This document shows, piece by piece, positions 1-8,336 of a stretch of DNA of 64,000 nt. Numbering within the stretch: position 1 is the stretch's first letter; every line of letters begins with the position of its first letter. The notes under the pieces were generated by a model. It saw only the letters and a program-made list of their open reading frames with translations. It was not told the DNA's origin and ran no database searches. Source of the stretch: Staphylococcus simulans (GTDB lineage Bacteria; Bacillota; Bacilli; Staphylococcales; Staphylococcaceae); contig NZ_PPRU01000025.1 of assembly GCF_002902285.1 (NCBI RefSeq), forward strand, positions 115,101 through 179,100, given 5' to 3'. The position numbers and the translations under genes were made by a program.

Positions 1-36
1 AACCGTACCGATTTCTTCTACAATACCGGTAAACAT
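1..36 (-). CDS. ribE: Riboflavin synthase alpha subunit, N-terminal fragment (runs off the left edge)
   Basis: Only the first twelve codons are in the window and they read MFTGIVEEIGTV, the near-invariant N-terminus of riboflavin synthase alpha chain (lumazine to riboflavin plus ribityl-pyrimidine). It starts four bases after the ribD stop, as expected for the second gene of a ribD-ribE-ribBA-ribH operon controlled by the FMN riboswitch upstream of ribD. Truncation is caused by the window edge, not mutation. Confidence 0.85.
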   Translation of the reverse strand, partial: MFTGIVEEIGTV

Positions 37-40
37 GAAA

Positions 41-1090
41 TCACTTCTTTCTTAATACAACTTTGATATTTTGATCGATGATTTCAGAATGGTCAATTTC
101 AAATTGAGGAGTTTGTTCTAAAGGAAGTACATTGTCAGTTTGATAAAACTGATACTTGCCAGAACCTCCAATTACTTTCGGGGCGTAGTAAATAATCAGT
201 GTTTGGACACACTGTGATTGGAGAAATTGTGAAGTCACTTTAGGTCCGGCTTCTACATAGACTGAGCCGTTACCTCTTTGATATAAATCTTTTAAAATAG
301 TTTCAATAGAACAATCATCTAATACAATGATTTGAATATTAGACCCATGCTCTTTTGTTTTTAATTGTGTATTTTCTGTATACACAAGCACAGGTGTCAG
401 TTGATCAGTAAATAAAGTTTGTGTGAAATCCAAATGACCGCTTCTCGCTAACACCACACGTACAGGCTGTCTTTCTCCTTCTAACCTTACCGTTAAACTC
501 GGATTGTCAGCTTGTACAGTACCTGCACCGATTAGAATAGCATCATGTCTTGCTCGATGTTTAAACACATCCTGTTTCACACCTGGATTTGTAATCCACT
601 TACTTTGACCGTTATCTGTCGCTTGCTTTCCATCTAAACTGACACTAACCTTTAAAGTTACTTCAGGTATCTGTGCTTGTTTAGCTTTGAAAAAATCTGT
701 ATACATAGCTTCTGCTTGTGCATCATGCTGATATTCCACTTCTATACCTGCTTCAGTTAAAATCTCATCACCAGGTGAATCTAAAGTTATATCTTTCATC
801 GCATATACAACTTTTGAAATACCTGCTTCAATGATTTTATTGACGCAAGGCGGTGTAGAACCAAAGTGTGTGCAAGGTTCAAGCGAAACATAAATCGTTG
901 CGCCTTCTGCATCTGCACCTGCCATATCTAAGGCTTGTACTTCCGCATGTCGTTCACCTTGTTTTAAATGCGCACCCAAACCGACAATTCTGCCATCTTT
1001 AACCACGACAGAACCAACGGCAGGGTTCACACCCGTTTGGCCTTCAGCCATTTTTGCTAATGCAATCGCATTTTGTAAAAATCGATTCAA
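41..1090 (-). CDS. ribD: Bifunctional riboflavin biosynthesis deaminase/reductase RibD
   Basis: A 349-residue cytosolic enzyme for the second and third committed steps of riboflavin synthesis: deamination of the GTP-derived pyrimidine, then NADPH-dependent reduction of its ribosyl group. The N-terminal deaminase domain shows the zinc site, HAE at residues 48-50 and PCTHFGSTPPC at 72-82 (C73 and C82 as zinc ligands). The C-terminal half is the RibD_C reductase domain, with a VSLDGK motif near residue 150. Length is normal for the family. The start is TTG at 1088-1090, chosen because GAGGTGAT sits about six bases upstream. It is first gene of the rib operon and lies behind an FMN riboswitch and leader terminator. 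Confidence 0.95.
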   Translation of the reverse strand: MNRFLQNAIALAKMAEGQTGVNPAVGSVVVKDGRIVGLGAHLKQGERHAEVQALDMAGADAEGATIYVSLEPCTHFGSTPPCVNKIIEAGISKVVYAMKDITLDSPGDEILTEAGIEVEYQHDAQAEAMYTDFFKAKQAQIPEVTLKVSVSLDGKQATDNGQSKWITNPGVKQDVFKHRARHDAILIGAGTVQADNPSLTVRLEGERQPVRVVLARSGHLDFTQTLFTDQLTPVLVYTENTQLKTKEHGSNIQIIVLDDCSIETILKDLYQRGNGSVYVEAGPKVTSQFLQSQCVQTLIIYYAPKVIGGSGKYQFYQTDNVLPLEQTPQFEIDHSEIIDQNIKVVLRKK

Positions 1091-1109
1091 ACAATCACCT
1101 CATTAAAAT

Positions 1110-1146
1110 AAAAAAATTCCGTCACCTAACTAAAGAGGCAACGGAA
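1110..1146 (-). terminator. Leader terminator of the FMN riboswitch
   Basis: On the minus strand a 9-bp stem (CCGTTGCCT with AGGTGACGG, two G-U pairs) is followed by seven T residues. It lies between the FMN aptamer and the ribD ribosome-binding site, so it is the expression platform: FMN binding should favour termination before ribD. Confidence 0.85.
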
Positions 1147-1253
1147 AAATGTATCATCACCGTATTTAAACAGAGTCCACCCATGTTAAAAATTGCTAAC
1201 ACAAACTAGACTTCACTTAAATACGCGTTTTAAATCATATTTAATGACGTCTT

Positions 1254-1390
1254 GATTCTTTCTCCCATCCAGACTTTCACTGTCGGCTCTAGATTCACAC
1301 TAGATCAGCCATACTCTAAAATAGAGTACAGGTCGCAGGCTTATGTTTTTACTGCCGGTTGGGAATTGCACCCTGCCCCGAAAGAATATT
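1254..1390 (-). promoter_or_regulatory. FMN riboswitch (RFN element)
   Basis: The minus strand carries the conserved RFN blocks: the purine-rich start opposite CCCGAAAG, GGGTGCAATTCCC, the CTGACC-like inner stem, GCCGACAGTGAAAGTC, and the closing GGGAGAAAGA. These are the hallmarks of the six-stem FMN aptamer. It is 160 bases upstream of ribD with a terminator between, so it should shut down ribDEBAH when FMN is plentiful. Confidence 0.95.
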
Positions 1391-1483
1391 ATGAAATTGT
1401 TTCTGAATCGAACGAGCAATACTTTGCTCATATATTTATCATAGCTTATTTTAATTTAACTGACAATAATTATTACTTAATGA

Positions 1484-2965
1484 TTATCTATTCTCCGAAT
1501 GAAATTCATATAAACTATTAACCGCTTGTACAGATTGACGCACAATCATATTGACACCATTTCGTGCTTGGTTGATGCCGTTGGTAATCTGACCAATCGC
1601 AATTAAGTGTGGCAGTGTTCCGTATCTCGGGCTGATGACTTGATTTGTTTCAGGCACAATTTGAATGCCGCCCATCGGATGCGCTTGCACAATTTGTCTA
1701 TTCGCAATATCAATTAAAAAGCCGTCATCTTCATCTAAATCTTTTAATTGTGTTCTAGGTCCAGTCGCATTAATCACAACATTATATTGTTCAGTTTCGT
1801 TTGAATCTTTATATTTGAAAACAAAGGTATCATTTTCTTGTACAACTTTTTCTAAATCTTTTTTGATTAACAAGTGTCCCGCTTCTATCTCTTCTATAAG
1901 CAAACGTGCTGTGCGTGGCGGCATTGGGTTGGAATTCGCTTTTAAAATCGGCATGTAGCGTTTCATAAACTCCCTTTGATCTTCAATGCTTAAACTATTC
2001 CAAATCCAGTTCATATTTTCTTTTATCGTTTCTAATAAACTTTGGAATACACCTAATATTTCTGGGTGAGCTAAATCATATTTTAAATCTTTAATTGGGT
2101 CGCCGACTTTTCGATTGATAAGCTGTTGAAGTGGGATATTCAAATCCTCACACTCTTGCTTAAAGAGATGAATAGCAGTCTCTAGTGGAACTACACCAAA
2201 ATGAGATTTAATAATCTGATTAAAGTTTTCTTTAGTTAGATACTTTAATGTAATTTCTGGCATTTCCCCTCTGACACTTGGCAACTCTCCACGTCGACTC
2301 ACAGCCGTCAATGGCAAGTTAGGATGATGCTTCACAACATAACGAATAACATCAAGACTAGATAAACCTGTTCCGATTACTGCGATATCATCCGTATCTT
2401 CCACTGTATTTAATGTTTCATATGTGGGATAAGGTGATTTAATAAATCCTTTTAATCCTTTTAACTGGTATGGGTCATGATACGCCATCGTACCGACTGT
2501 CAAAAAGACATAGTCATATTGACGACATGCCTCTTGTTCATGATTGGTACAAATAAAGTATTGAATATGCGCATCTTTTTCAAAACCTTTTTCCAAGTAC
2601 ATTTCAGTCGCTTTTTCAGTAATAATATGAATATTGTCATACATGTCATTAAATTTATCGAGATAACTTTTCATATAATGTCCAAAGACAAATCTTGGTA
2701 AATAAGTCGCATTCTCAAATTTAAAATCATTTTGTTGTTGATACCAACGATAGAATTCTTCCTGATCTTTAGAATTTAATGACATATCCTTACTTGGTAA
2801 ATTAATTAGTAATTGTGAGCTGTCATTTTGAAATGGTACACCTTGTCCCATATTTTTAGCATTGTCATAAACATCAATGTCTAGTTCTTTGAAATATGGG
2901 TGTTGTTCTAATTGTCTTAAAATACTGACACCTGCAGTGCCCATTCCGATTATTGCAACACGCAT
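1484..2965 (-). CDS. FAD/NAD(P)-binding protein of unknown substrate
   Basis: A 493-residue soluble flavoprotein-like protein. The N-terminus MRVAIIGMGTAGVSIL is a Rossmann dinucleotide-binding motif, and a second one, AVIGTGLSSLDVI, lies near residue 195. This is the arrangement of the FAD-NAD(P)-binding family (PF13454 type) that is related to ornithine/lysine N-monooxygenases. NATGPRT near residue 400 resembles the ATG motif of two-dinucleotide-binding flavoproteins. ATG is preceded by AGGAGGT at good spacing. It is monocistronic, with its own upstream terminator separating it from sagB. The reaction cannot be inferred from sequence. Confidence 0.75.
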   Translation of the reverse strand: MRVAIIGMGTAGVSILRQLEQHPYFKELDIDVYDNAKNMGQGVPFQNDSSQLLINLPSKDMSLNSKDQEEFYRWYQQQNDFKFENATYLPRFVFGHYMKSYLDKFNDMYDNIHIITEKATEMYLEKGFEKDAHIQYFICTNHEQEACRQYDYVFLTVGTMAYHDPYQLKGLKGFIKSPYPTYETLNTVEDTDDIAVIGTGLSSLDVIRYVVKHHPNLPLTAVSRRGELPSVRGEMPEITLKYLTKENFNQIIKSHFGVVPLETAIHLFKQECEDLNIPLQQLINRKVGDPIKDLKYDLAHPEILGVFQSLLETIKENMNWIWNSLSIEDQREFMKRYMPILKANSNPMPPRTARLLIEEIEAGHLLIKKDLEKVVQENDTFVFKYKDSNETEQYNVVINATGPRTQLKDLDEDDGFLIDIANRQIVQAHPMGGIQIVPETNQVISPRYGTLPHLIAIGQITNGINQARNGVNMIVRQSVQAVNSLYEFHSENR

Positions 2966-3040
2966 ACAAATAACCTCCTACTCTTCCTACATAACTACCC
3001 TGTTTATTGCTTCACCTTCTATTATGCAACAAACAAAAAT

Positions 3041-3083
3041 AAAGCGAAACAATTAAATCACATTCATTTAATCATTTCGCTTT
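3041..3083 (-). terminator. Terminator of sagB
   Basis: AAAGCGAAA and TTTCGCTTT pair around an inner ATTAAAT/ATTTAAT stem directly after the sagB stop. The U-run is weak, but the position and the two-stage stem fit an intrinsic terminator. Confidence 0.65.
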
Positions 3084-3106
3084 AAACTATATATTATATT
3101 GAATTA

Positions 3107-3952
3107 TTATTGATGTTCTTTGTCATCTTTATAAACAAATAACTTGTAGTATTTACCTTCAGTATTAATCTTTTTATAGAAATCTGCAATAAGTGATGCG
3201 TTGCTTTCTGCCCATTTGATATCTGTTGCATATTGGTGTTCACCAGGATTCTTAGGATTCCATCTCATACTATATAACGTATTTTGATCTGGATTTGATA
3301 AGAAGTGCTTATGAATAAATTCTGCACCACCATCAATCGCTTTTTCTGGTGTATCCCAACCATGTTTTTTCGCATATTCAGCACCCGTTTTAATCGGGTC
3401 TTCATCTAATGCGCCGACACCATAGAAGTTGTAGTATTTTTTACCATCAATTTCTACACCTTTTGATAATTCACTTTTTACAGCACCTGTTTCCAAGATA
3501 GCATGTGAAATTAAGTATACTTCATTTACTTGTCGTTTTTTAGCTGCATGAATAAAGTCTTCAGTATGTGCTAATAATGTAGGTCTGTCAGCAAGCATAC
3601 GCTTGATTCTATTTTTATCGATACCTTGATATTTAGATAAATCTAAGAATTGATACTTTTGAGTTTTATCATCGATAAATTTTTCACTGTCCATGGCTTT
3701 CTTGATCTCTGTTCCTGTAGCATCATGCCATCTATCATTTTTGTCGGAAACTTGTTGGCTTGTATAGTTATTAATTTGTTTTTTAGCTGCTTGATTCAGA
3801 GTTACGTCCAAATGTTCAACTGTTTCTTCTTTTTTAACATGTTTAAACAATATTTGGTCGGAAATCATAGAAAAGAAAATATAACCTGTCACAGCCAAAA
3901 TAACAAGCAGCCCTATAATTGCGAAGATAGAGCCTTTCTTGTGTTTCGTCAT
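3107..3952 (-). CDS. sagB: Membrane-anchored N-acetylglucosaminidase SagB
   Basis: A 281-residue wall glycan-cleaving enzyme. Residues 1-8 are positively charged and cytoplasmic, 9-30 form one transmembrane segment, and the rest is extracellular. The region from about 115 to 270 is a glucosaminidase domain with HAILETG (the catalytic Glu), YYNFYGVGALDEDP and a later YATD block, matching staphylococcal SagB, which trims nascent glycan strands to mature length together with SpdC. Size agrees with the S. aureus enzyme (about 284 residues). Its position near sigS and the rib operon also matches S. aureus. A terminator follows the stop. Confidence 0.85.
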   Translation of the reverse strand: MTKHKKGSIFAIIGLLVILAVTGYIFFSMISDQILFKHVKKEETVEHLDVTLNQAAKKQINNYTSQQVSDKNDRWHDATGTEIKKAMDSEKFIDDKTQKYQFLDLSKYQGIDKNRIKRMLADRPTLLAHTEDFIHAAKKRQVNEVYLISHAILETGAVKSELSKGVEIDGKKYYNFYGVGALDEDPIKTGAEYAKKHGWDTPEKAIDGGAEFIHKHFLSNPDQNTLYSMRWNPKNPGEHQYATDIKWAESNASLIADFYKKINTEGKYYKLFVYKDDKEHQ

Positions 3953-3967
3953 AATTACACCTCTTAG

Positions 3968-4140
3968 GTCAAGTTAAAGTGAACTGCTTAACACTATGTA
4001 ACACGGTGTTGAAGCTTCTCGGCGCATTCATGATGACTGATTTATTTCCTACCGAGCTATCCCCATAGTTCCTACGGTTTTATAACACTTAAAAAAATTA
4101 TTTCGTTTTGATTCTAAATCTTAACACTTTTTGCAGTGTA
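3968..4140. other. Structured intergenic segment upstream of sagB
   Basis: No open frame of note lies here, but several short helices are visible. AACAC/GTGTT closes a hairpin at about 3990-4012, CTCGG-type arms pair between about 4020 and 4060, and CTAT-CCCC-ATAG near 4062-4073 forms a tetraloop hairpin (C-rich on plus, G-rich on minus). It could be the 5' leader of sagB or a separate small RNA on the plus strand. I cannot assign it to a known RNA family. Confidence 0.4.
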
Positions 4141-4280
4141 TCACAATTTAGAGTTATCCAACCACCATTCTATCATATCTTATTCCATAGAACGTGCTTG
4201 AAGTCAGAATGTAATATTGCTGTATTCTTTCAATAACATTTCTATAACCTCAGTACATGATTCGTGCAAAATAACATCCT

Positions 4281-4331
4281 TCAAATAAAAAACAGCCTAT
4301 TTATCTACAGACATTTCTGTAATAAACAGGC
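4281..4331 (-). terminator. Terminator of the 73-residue protein gene
   Basis: On the minus strand a long stem (GCCTGTTTATTACAGA paired with TCTGTAGATAAATAGGC) is followed by TGTTTTTTATTT, immediately after the stop at 4354. Confidence 0.85.
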
Positions 4332-4353
4332 GAATACTAGCTTTCGTTTTTAA

Positions 4354-4575
4354 TTATTCCGGACGTTTGTACTCCATAATTATAAAACTAGCTGCTTCTG
4401 ATCTATTCTTATAGTAGTAACGGTTCAAATCGATTGTACCTTCAATTTTGCCATCACGATACATCATTTCATTTGTCATATTATTAATCATTACAAAATC
4501 TGAACTATCTTTAATCATATCCAATTCATCATGGCGTGCGAAAAAGTGTTCTAAATTCAAGTGTGCGTAATCCAT
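4354..4575 (-). CDS. Small uncharacterised protein (73 residues)
   Basis: A 73-residue acidic soluble protein with no signal or membrane segment. The ATG is preceded by GGGAGG at good spacing and the gene has its own strong terminator, so it is very likely expressed. It sits between sagB and sigS, pointing away from sigS. I do not recognise a domain; the tail has several Tyr/Arg residues followed by a hydrophobic patch (AASFIIMEY). Confidence 0.7.
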   Translation of the reverse strand: MDYAHLNLEHFFARHDELDMIKDSSDFVMINNMTNEMMYRDGKIEGTIDLNRYYYKNRSEAASFIIMEYKRPE

Positions 4576-4779
4576 GGAATCCTCCCATCTATTAGTAAAT
4601 TATGTTTAATCATGCTTATTATGTCGAAAACTACAATTTATTTTGTTAAATTATTTAATTCTACCCTTCTATTTAACACCTATTTTGTACATTTAGCAAA
4701 TGAAAGAATTAATCCGCTTCGTTAAACTCAAACCAACCAGAAATAATATGTTATGTACAAAGATTGAAAGTGTGGAGTG

Positions 4780-5277
4780 ATGAACATAGAGACATTAATC
4801 ATCCGACACCAGGGTATCATTTATGCTTTATTAAAAAGATATAATATTAAGTATGATATTGACGAATATGCCCAACTTTTATCCATCAAAATGTGGTCAT
4901 TATTACGACAATTTGATACGTCCATTCATAATAGCATGAGCGGTTATTTATTTCAAAGGCTGAACTACTATCTCATCGATTTATTTAGAAAGAAAAGTAA
5001 AGTTTTAGAAGAGAGTAATCAAGCAATCATCTCTGATATTAAAGATACAAGTGATTACTCAGATTACAATTATCTCACGCAGTTGATCGCATCTAAATAT
5101 TACTTGCTGCTTAATGACTATGAACGCATGTGGTTGAATTTAAAATTATGTGGTTATAAACAGTTCGAAATACAAACTTTGATGAAGAAGTCAGCGACTA
5201 CAATCAGAAAGTATCAAATGCAAGTTCGCCATAAACTTGCACCTTTAAAACACTTTCTTAAAGGAGAGATGTCATAA
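4780..5277 (+). CDS. sigS: ECF-type sigma factor SigS
   Basis: A 165-residue sigma-70-family protein. The N-terminal half carries a region-2-like segment (HQGIIYALLKRYNI, then YLFQRLNYYLIDLFRKKSK, about residues 10-75). The C-terminal half carries a region-4-like helix-turn-helix (LNDYERMWLNLKLCGYKQFEIQTLMKKSATTIRKYQMQVRHKL). Length and position beside a ComK-like gene and near sagB and metK match SigS of S. aureus, a stress- and virulence-linked sigma factor. Either GTG at 4777 or ATG at 4780 could start it; ATG is used here, although GGAG is very close to it. The stop overlaps the next start (TAATG), so the two genes are translationally coupled. Confidence 0.8.
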   Translation: MNIETLIIRHQGIIYALLKRYNIKYDIDEYAQLLSIKMWSLLRQFDTSIHNSMSGYLFQRLNYYLIDLFRKKSKVLEESNQAIISDIKDTSDYSDYNYLTQLIASKYYLLLNDYERMWLNLKLCGYKQFEIQTLMKKSATTIRKYQMQVRHKLAPLKHFLKGEMS

Positions 5278-5717
5278 TGGTTGTTTGTGAACGTCCAAGA
5301 ATTTTATATTTCACTTCCTACCCTCATCACACTTTCCAAATAGAATGTGTTTACAACATGTTTCATGGTTTAACGAAAGTGCCATTAAAATCTTATATGA
5401 ATGCAATATTAAGACGTGAATCACCTCAATCTAAATATGCATCATATGAATTGAAACAAATGCTCAATATTCGTAAACACTTGCCATTAATCGTGAATCA
5501 ACAAACCATTTTATTCCCTATACAGAATAAACGTGCACCTATCCAACATTTTGTAAATGGTTTGGAAATCATAGGTCTAAAACAAGAACGCTATACGACA
5601 AGACTGATCTTTAAAAATGGTGTGCATTTAGTCGTAAACGCCCATTACTCGTTTGTGCATCGTAAGTGGTTAGAATGTATCTTCTTACATTTTATGACTT
5701 TTCATGACGCTGATTAA
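5277..5717 (+). CDS. ComK-family protein (ComK2/EcfX-like)
   Basis: A 146-residue protein with the core ComK signature: KSYMNAILRRES, then KYASYELKQMLNIRKHLPLIV, about residues 38-80. ComK is the competence transcription activator; B. subtilis ComK is about 190 residues, so this is a short form. It starts within the sigS stop codon (one-base overlap), implying one mRNA and coupled translation. In S. aureus the gene beside sigS has been linked to sigS control. The last 26 bases overlap the convergent gene on the other strand. Confidence 0.7.
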   Translation: MVVCERPRILYFTSYPHHTFQIECVYNMFHGLTKVPLKSYMNAILRRESPQSKYASYELKQMLNIRKHLPLIVNQQTILFPIQNKRAPIQHFVNGLEIIGLKQERYTTRLIFKNGVHLVVNAHYSFVHRKWLECIFLHFMTFHDAD

Positions 5718-6153
5718 AGCGATTTTCTAACAACTTTTTTGTAAAGAATGCTGTAACGATTTTCATTAAAATACTTGCGACGATCAGCGATATAATGCCA
5801 CCTATTAGAATTAATGCTAATTGTACAAGTGATAAATCGACTTGTGGATTTACAAAATATTGAACGACACTTAAACTCGTTAGTAAACCAAATAAAAATA
5901 AACCTAGTAATAATGCATTGATAAGTAGCATCCCAACAATAATTAAGAATAGTGACGCTGTCCCTTGATGACGCTTTTTAAAGATATGCGTTCTTAAAAA
6001 TTGATTTGAAAACTTGATAGGCTGTTTATAAGTTAATGTATCAGTCTGATTGTTTTCTAAATCCTTTAAAACTTGGCTCAACTGATCTTTTTCTTTCTTA
6101 TTTAGGAACCAAAGTTGCTTTTTTACTTTTGTTTCAAATTGCTCTTTTTTCAC
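5692..6153 (-). CDS. Two-helix membrane protein (HAAS/DUF1700-like)
   Basis: A 153-residue protein with a charged N-terminal cytoplasmic part (residues 1-60, of the KKEKDQLSQVLKDL type seen in HAAS-domain signalling proteins). Two long hydrophobic segments follow at about 66-95 and 108-135, then a basic tail. The start is GTG at 6151-6153. Its 3' end overlaps the comK-like gene by 26 bases tail to tail, so the two mRNAs must be mutually antisense there. Function unknown. Confidence 0.6.
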   Translation of the reverse strand: MKKEQFETKVKKQLWFLNKKEKDQLSQVLKDLENNQTDTLTYKQPIKFSNQFLRTHIFKKRHQGTASLFLIIVGMLLINALLLGLFLFGLLTSLSVVQYFVNPQVDLSLVQLALILIGGIISLIVASILMKIVTAFFTKKLLENRFNQRHEKS

Positions 6154-6187
6154 GACATCTATACACCTGCCCGGTAAAAATTTTAAA

Positions 6188-6250
6188 AAGAGGCAGAAAT
6201 AACTTTACGATAAGGACTGATACCTTGGTAAAGATTATTTCTGCCTTTAT
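6188..6250. terminator. Terminator after transaldolase (usable on both strands)
   Basis: AGGCAGAAATAA and TTATTTCTGCCT form a 12-bp stem with T-rich flanks on both strands. On the minus strand it follows tal. Confidence 0.8.
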
Positions 6251-6294
6251 TTTATACTAGAATCAATTATCATGATACTAGATTTCTCATTTAA

Positions 6295-7011
6295 TTATAG
6301 AATTGAAAGTCCTGATTTTTGAATATCTTTTGCAAATCCTTCAACAGTATCTACTGATAATTCATTGATATCTCTGCCGATATTTGGAATTTTGCTGATA
6401 ACGCCTGCTGGGCATGTGATAATATCTGCACCAATTTCATCTGCTTGAATGACATTAAATAATTCACGGCAACTTGCCCACAATAATTTTACACCTTTTT
6501 TAGAATGTGTTACTTCTACAGATTCTTTCATTAGTGGTAATGGATCCACACCAGTGTCCGCAATACGTCCTGCAAAGACAGAAACATAAGTTGGAACACC
6601 TTCTGTGACTGCATCTGTAATTTCTTTAACTTGTTCTAAAGTGTATACTGCAGTTACGTTTAATTGTACGCCGTCAGCTGATAATCTTTTAATTAAAGGA
6701 ATTGTAGACTCACCTTTTGTATTCACAATTGGAATTTTAACGAAAACATTTTTACCATATTGTTTTAAAATTTCCGCTTCTTTTTCCATTGTTTCTAAAT
6801 CATCCGCAAATACTTCAAATGAAATTGAAGCATCTGGAATTTCTTTCACAGCTTCCTCAGCGAATGCTTTATAATCTGTAACACCTGCTTTAGCCATTAA
6901 GCTCGGGTTTGTTGTGAATCCGTCTACCTCGTTATTTTTGTAAGCTTTTTTCATTTCTTCAATATCTGCACCATCCGCAAATACTTCTACATTCAAATCT
7001 GCTTTTACCAT
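6295..7011 (-). CDS. tal: Transaldolase
   Basis: A 238-residue TIM-barrel enzyme of the short transaldolase family, moving a dihydroxyacetone unit between sugar phosphates in the non-oxidative pentose phosphate pathway. GFTTNPSL at 31-38 is the family signature and K92 in VFVKIP is the Schiff-base lysine. TAVYTL and YVSVFAGRIAD are further barrel strands. AAGGAGGC precedes the ATG by about nine bases. A terminator follows. Confidence 0.9.
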   Translation of the reverse strand: MVKADLNVEVFADGADIEEMKKAYKNNEVDGFTTNPSLMAKAGVTDYKAFAEEAVKEIPDASISFEVFADDLETMEKEAEILKQYGKNVFVKIPIVNTKGESTIPLIKRLSADGVQLNVTAVYTLEQVKEITDAVTEGVPTYVSVFAGRIADTGVDPLPLMKESVEVTHSKKGVKLLWASCRELFNVIQADEIGADIITCPAGVISKIPNIGRDINELSVDTVEGFAKDIQKSGLSIL

Positions 7012-7198
7012 AAAATAAGTGCCTCCTTATTACTGTTAACTTTCAATGCTGTCTAAAGTAACTTGATTATAACATTCCCCCGTTTAAATCGCGATTGATT
7101 AACTCACAGCAGAATTGTTAACAAAGGTTTAAAAAAGAAACCACAACCCTCTAAAATTTTATGATATTATAAAAGAATGTACAGAAACGGAGGTCATC

Positions 7199-7507
7199 AT
7201 GTCACGGTCAAAACTTTATTTTTACCTTACTATAATCCTTATTATCATCAGTTTTAACTTTAACATGTATAATCCACTGTTAAACGAGCAGTTTCATTCA
7301 ATTGCGAAAAAAATAATTACAAGCAGTGTTGTTAATGCAATTATCCTAATTATTGCGATCATTTTAGCAGATAAATCTATTAAACATTCAAAAGAACGTA
7401 CAGATTGGATTCGTAAAGCCAGTAAAATGTTACCTATCATCTTATTTATAGTGATTGTTATTCATATCGTTACTTCTTTAATCTCATTTGGTATGATTAA
7501 ATTTTAA
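7199..7507 (+). CDS. Small integral membrane protein
   Basis: A 102-residue protein with three predicted membrane segments (about 7-23, 41-58 and 79-98) and a basic loop (KSIKHSKERTDWIRKASK) that should be cytoplasmic. CGGAGGT before the ATG is a strong ribosome-binding site. It lies just upstream of the two crcB genes in the same direction (60-base gap) and may be cotranscribed. No recognised family. Confidence 0.65.
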   Translation: MSRSKLYFYLTIILIIISFNFNMYNPLLNEQFHSIAKKIITSSVVNAIILIIAIILADKSIKHSKERTDWIRKASKMLPIILFIVIVIHIVTSLISFGMIKF

Positions 7508-7567
7508 TTGACAACCCACTATAACAGTAGCATTATTTATATATTAAAAATGTAACGAGGCGATATT

Positions 7568-7939
7568 TTGCAGTATTTATATGTGTTCGTAGGAGGCGCA
7601 CTAGGTGCCTTGCTGCGATTTATCTTTTCACAATTAAATCATGGCCAAGGATTCCCAATCGGAACTTTTATTGCTAACTTAGCGGGTGCCTTTTTTATGG
7701 GTTTAGTCTCCGTCTTGGTAATTCAAACTTTTAAATCTAATCCTTTACTCAAAAAAGGAATTACAACTGGATTTTTAGGTGCATTAACCACGTTCTCTAC
7801 ATTTCAATTTGAACTGGCAAAAATGTTTGAACATCAGCAATATATTTTACTTTTTGTCTACGCGATTTCAAGCTATATTCTTGGTTTAGCAGTATGCTAT
7901 ATCGGTAGTAAAGCTGGAGGTGCCTTAAGTCATGAGTAA
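7568..7939 (+). CDS. crcB1: Fluoride ion channel subunit CrcB/Fluc 1
   Basis: A 123-residue, four-helix membrane protein of the Fluc/CrcB family, which exports cytoplasmic fluoride through a dual-topology dimer. [22 protein letters not shown] and [14 protein letters not shown] are the conserved pore and Phe-box motifs. The start is TTG at 7568 with GAGG about ten bases upstream. It overlaps the second crcB by eight bases, typical of Firmicute heterodimeric pairs. No fluoride riboswitch was seen upstream. Confidence 0.9.
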   Translation: MQYLYVFVGGALGALLRFIFSQLNHGQGFPIGTFIANLAGAFFMGLVSVLVIQTFKSNPLLKKGITTGFLGALTTFSTFQFELAKMFEHQQYILLFVYAISSYILGLAVCYIGSKAGGALSHE

Positions 7940-8285
7940 CCTTTTATTAGTAATGCTTGGTGGCGGTTTAGGCGCTGTAGTCCGTGCAGCTGTCACAAAT
8001 AGCTGTTCAAAACTATCTACTCAGCTGCCAATAGCAACGCTTATTGTCAACTTAGTAGGCAGTTTCTTAATCAGCTTGCTATCAGGTATCGCAATTGCAC
8101 AAGCTTGGTTGTCTCCATTGATTATTGTAGGATTTTTAGGTGGATTAACTACATTCTCTACCCTATCACTGGAATTAACCAATATGTTGACCACTAAGTC
8201 ACAACGTATGCTTTTTATTGCGTATAGCTTTTTACAATATGGATTATGCTTTATCGCATGCCTAATCGGTTATGTTATCGCATAA
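7932..8285 (+). CDS. crcB2: Fluoride ion channel subunit CrcB/Fluc 2
   Basis: A 117-residue partner of the upstream crcB, with [21 protein letters not shown] and [16 protein letters not shown]. The four membrane segments and conserved Asn and TTFST residues are intact. Fused or paired CrcB proteins of Firmicutes are thought to be inserted in opposite orientations to make an antiparallel heterodimer. The eight-base overlap suggests stoichiometric coupled translation. A terminator follows. Confidence 0.9.
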   Translation: MSNLLLVMLGGGLGAVVRAAVTNSCSKLSTQLPIATLIVNLVGSFLISLLSGIAIAQAWLSPLIIVGFLGGLTTFSTLSLELTNMLTTKSQRMLFIAYSFLQYGLCFIACLIGYVIA

Positions 8286-8335
8286 AAGAAGCGTTATCTT
8301 TTACAACTCACTGTAAAGGGTAACGTTTCTTTTTG
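8286..8335. terminator. Shared bidirectional terminator (crcB2 and aldo/keto reductase)
   Basis: GAAGCGTTATCTTTTACA pairs imperfectly with TGTAAAGGGTAACGTTTC, and T or A runs flank both sides, between two convergent genes. Confidence 0.85.
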
Positions 8336-8336
8336 A

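Noticed and set aside
1252..1521. Plus-strand 89-residue open frame
   Set aside because: It lies on the antisense of the FMN riboswitch and has no ribosome-binding site; its apparent motifs are riboswitch complement.
7508..7567. Fluoride riboswitch before crcB
   Set aside because: The 60-base gap is too short and lacks the conserved fluoride aptamer motifs.
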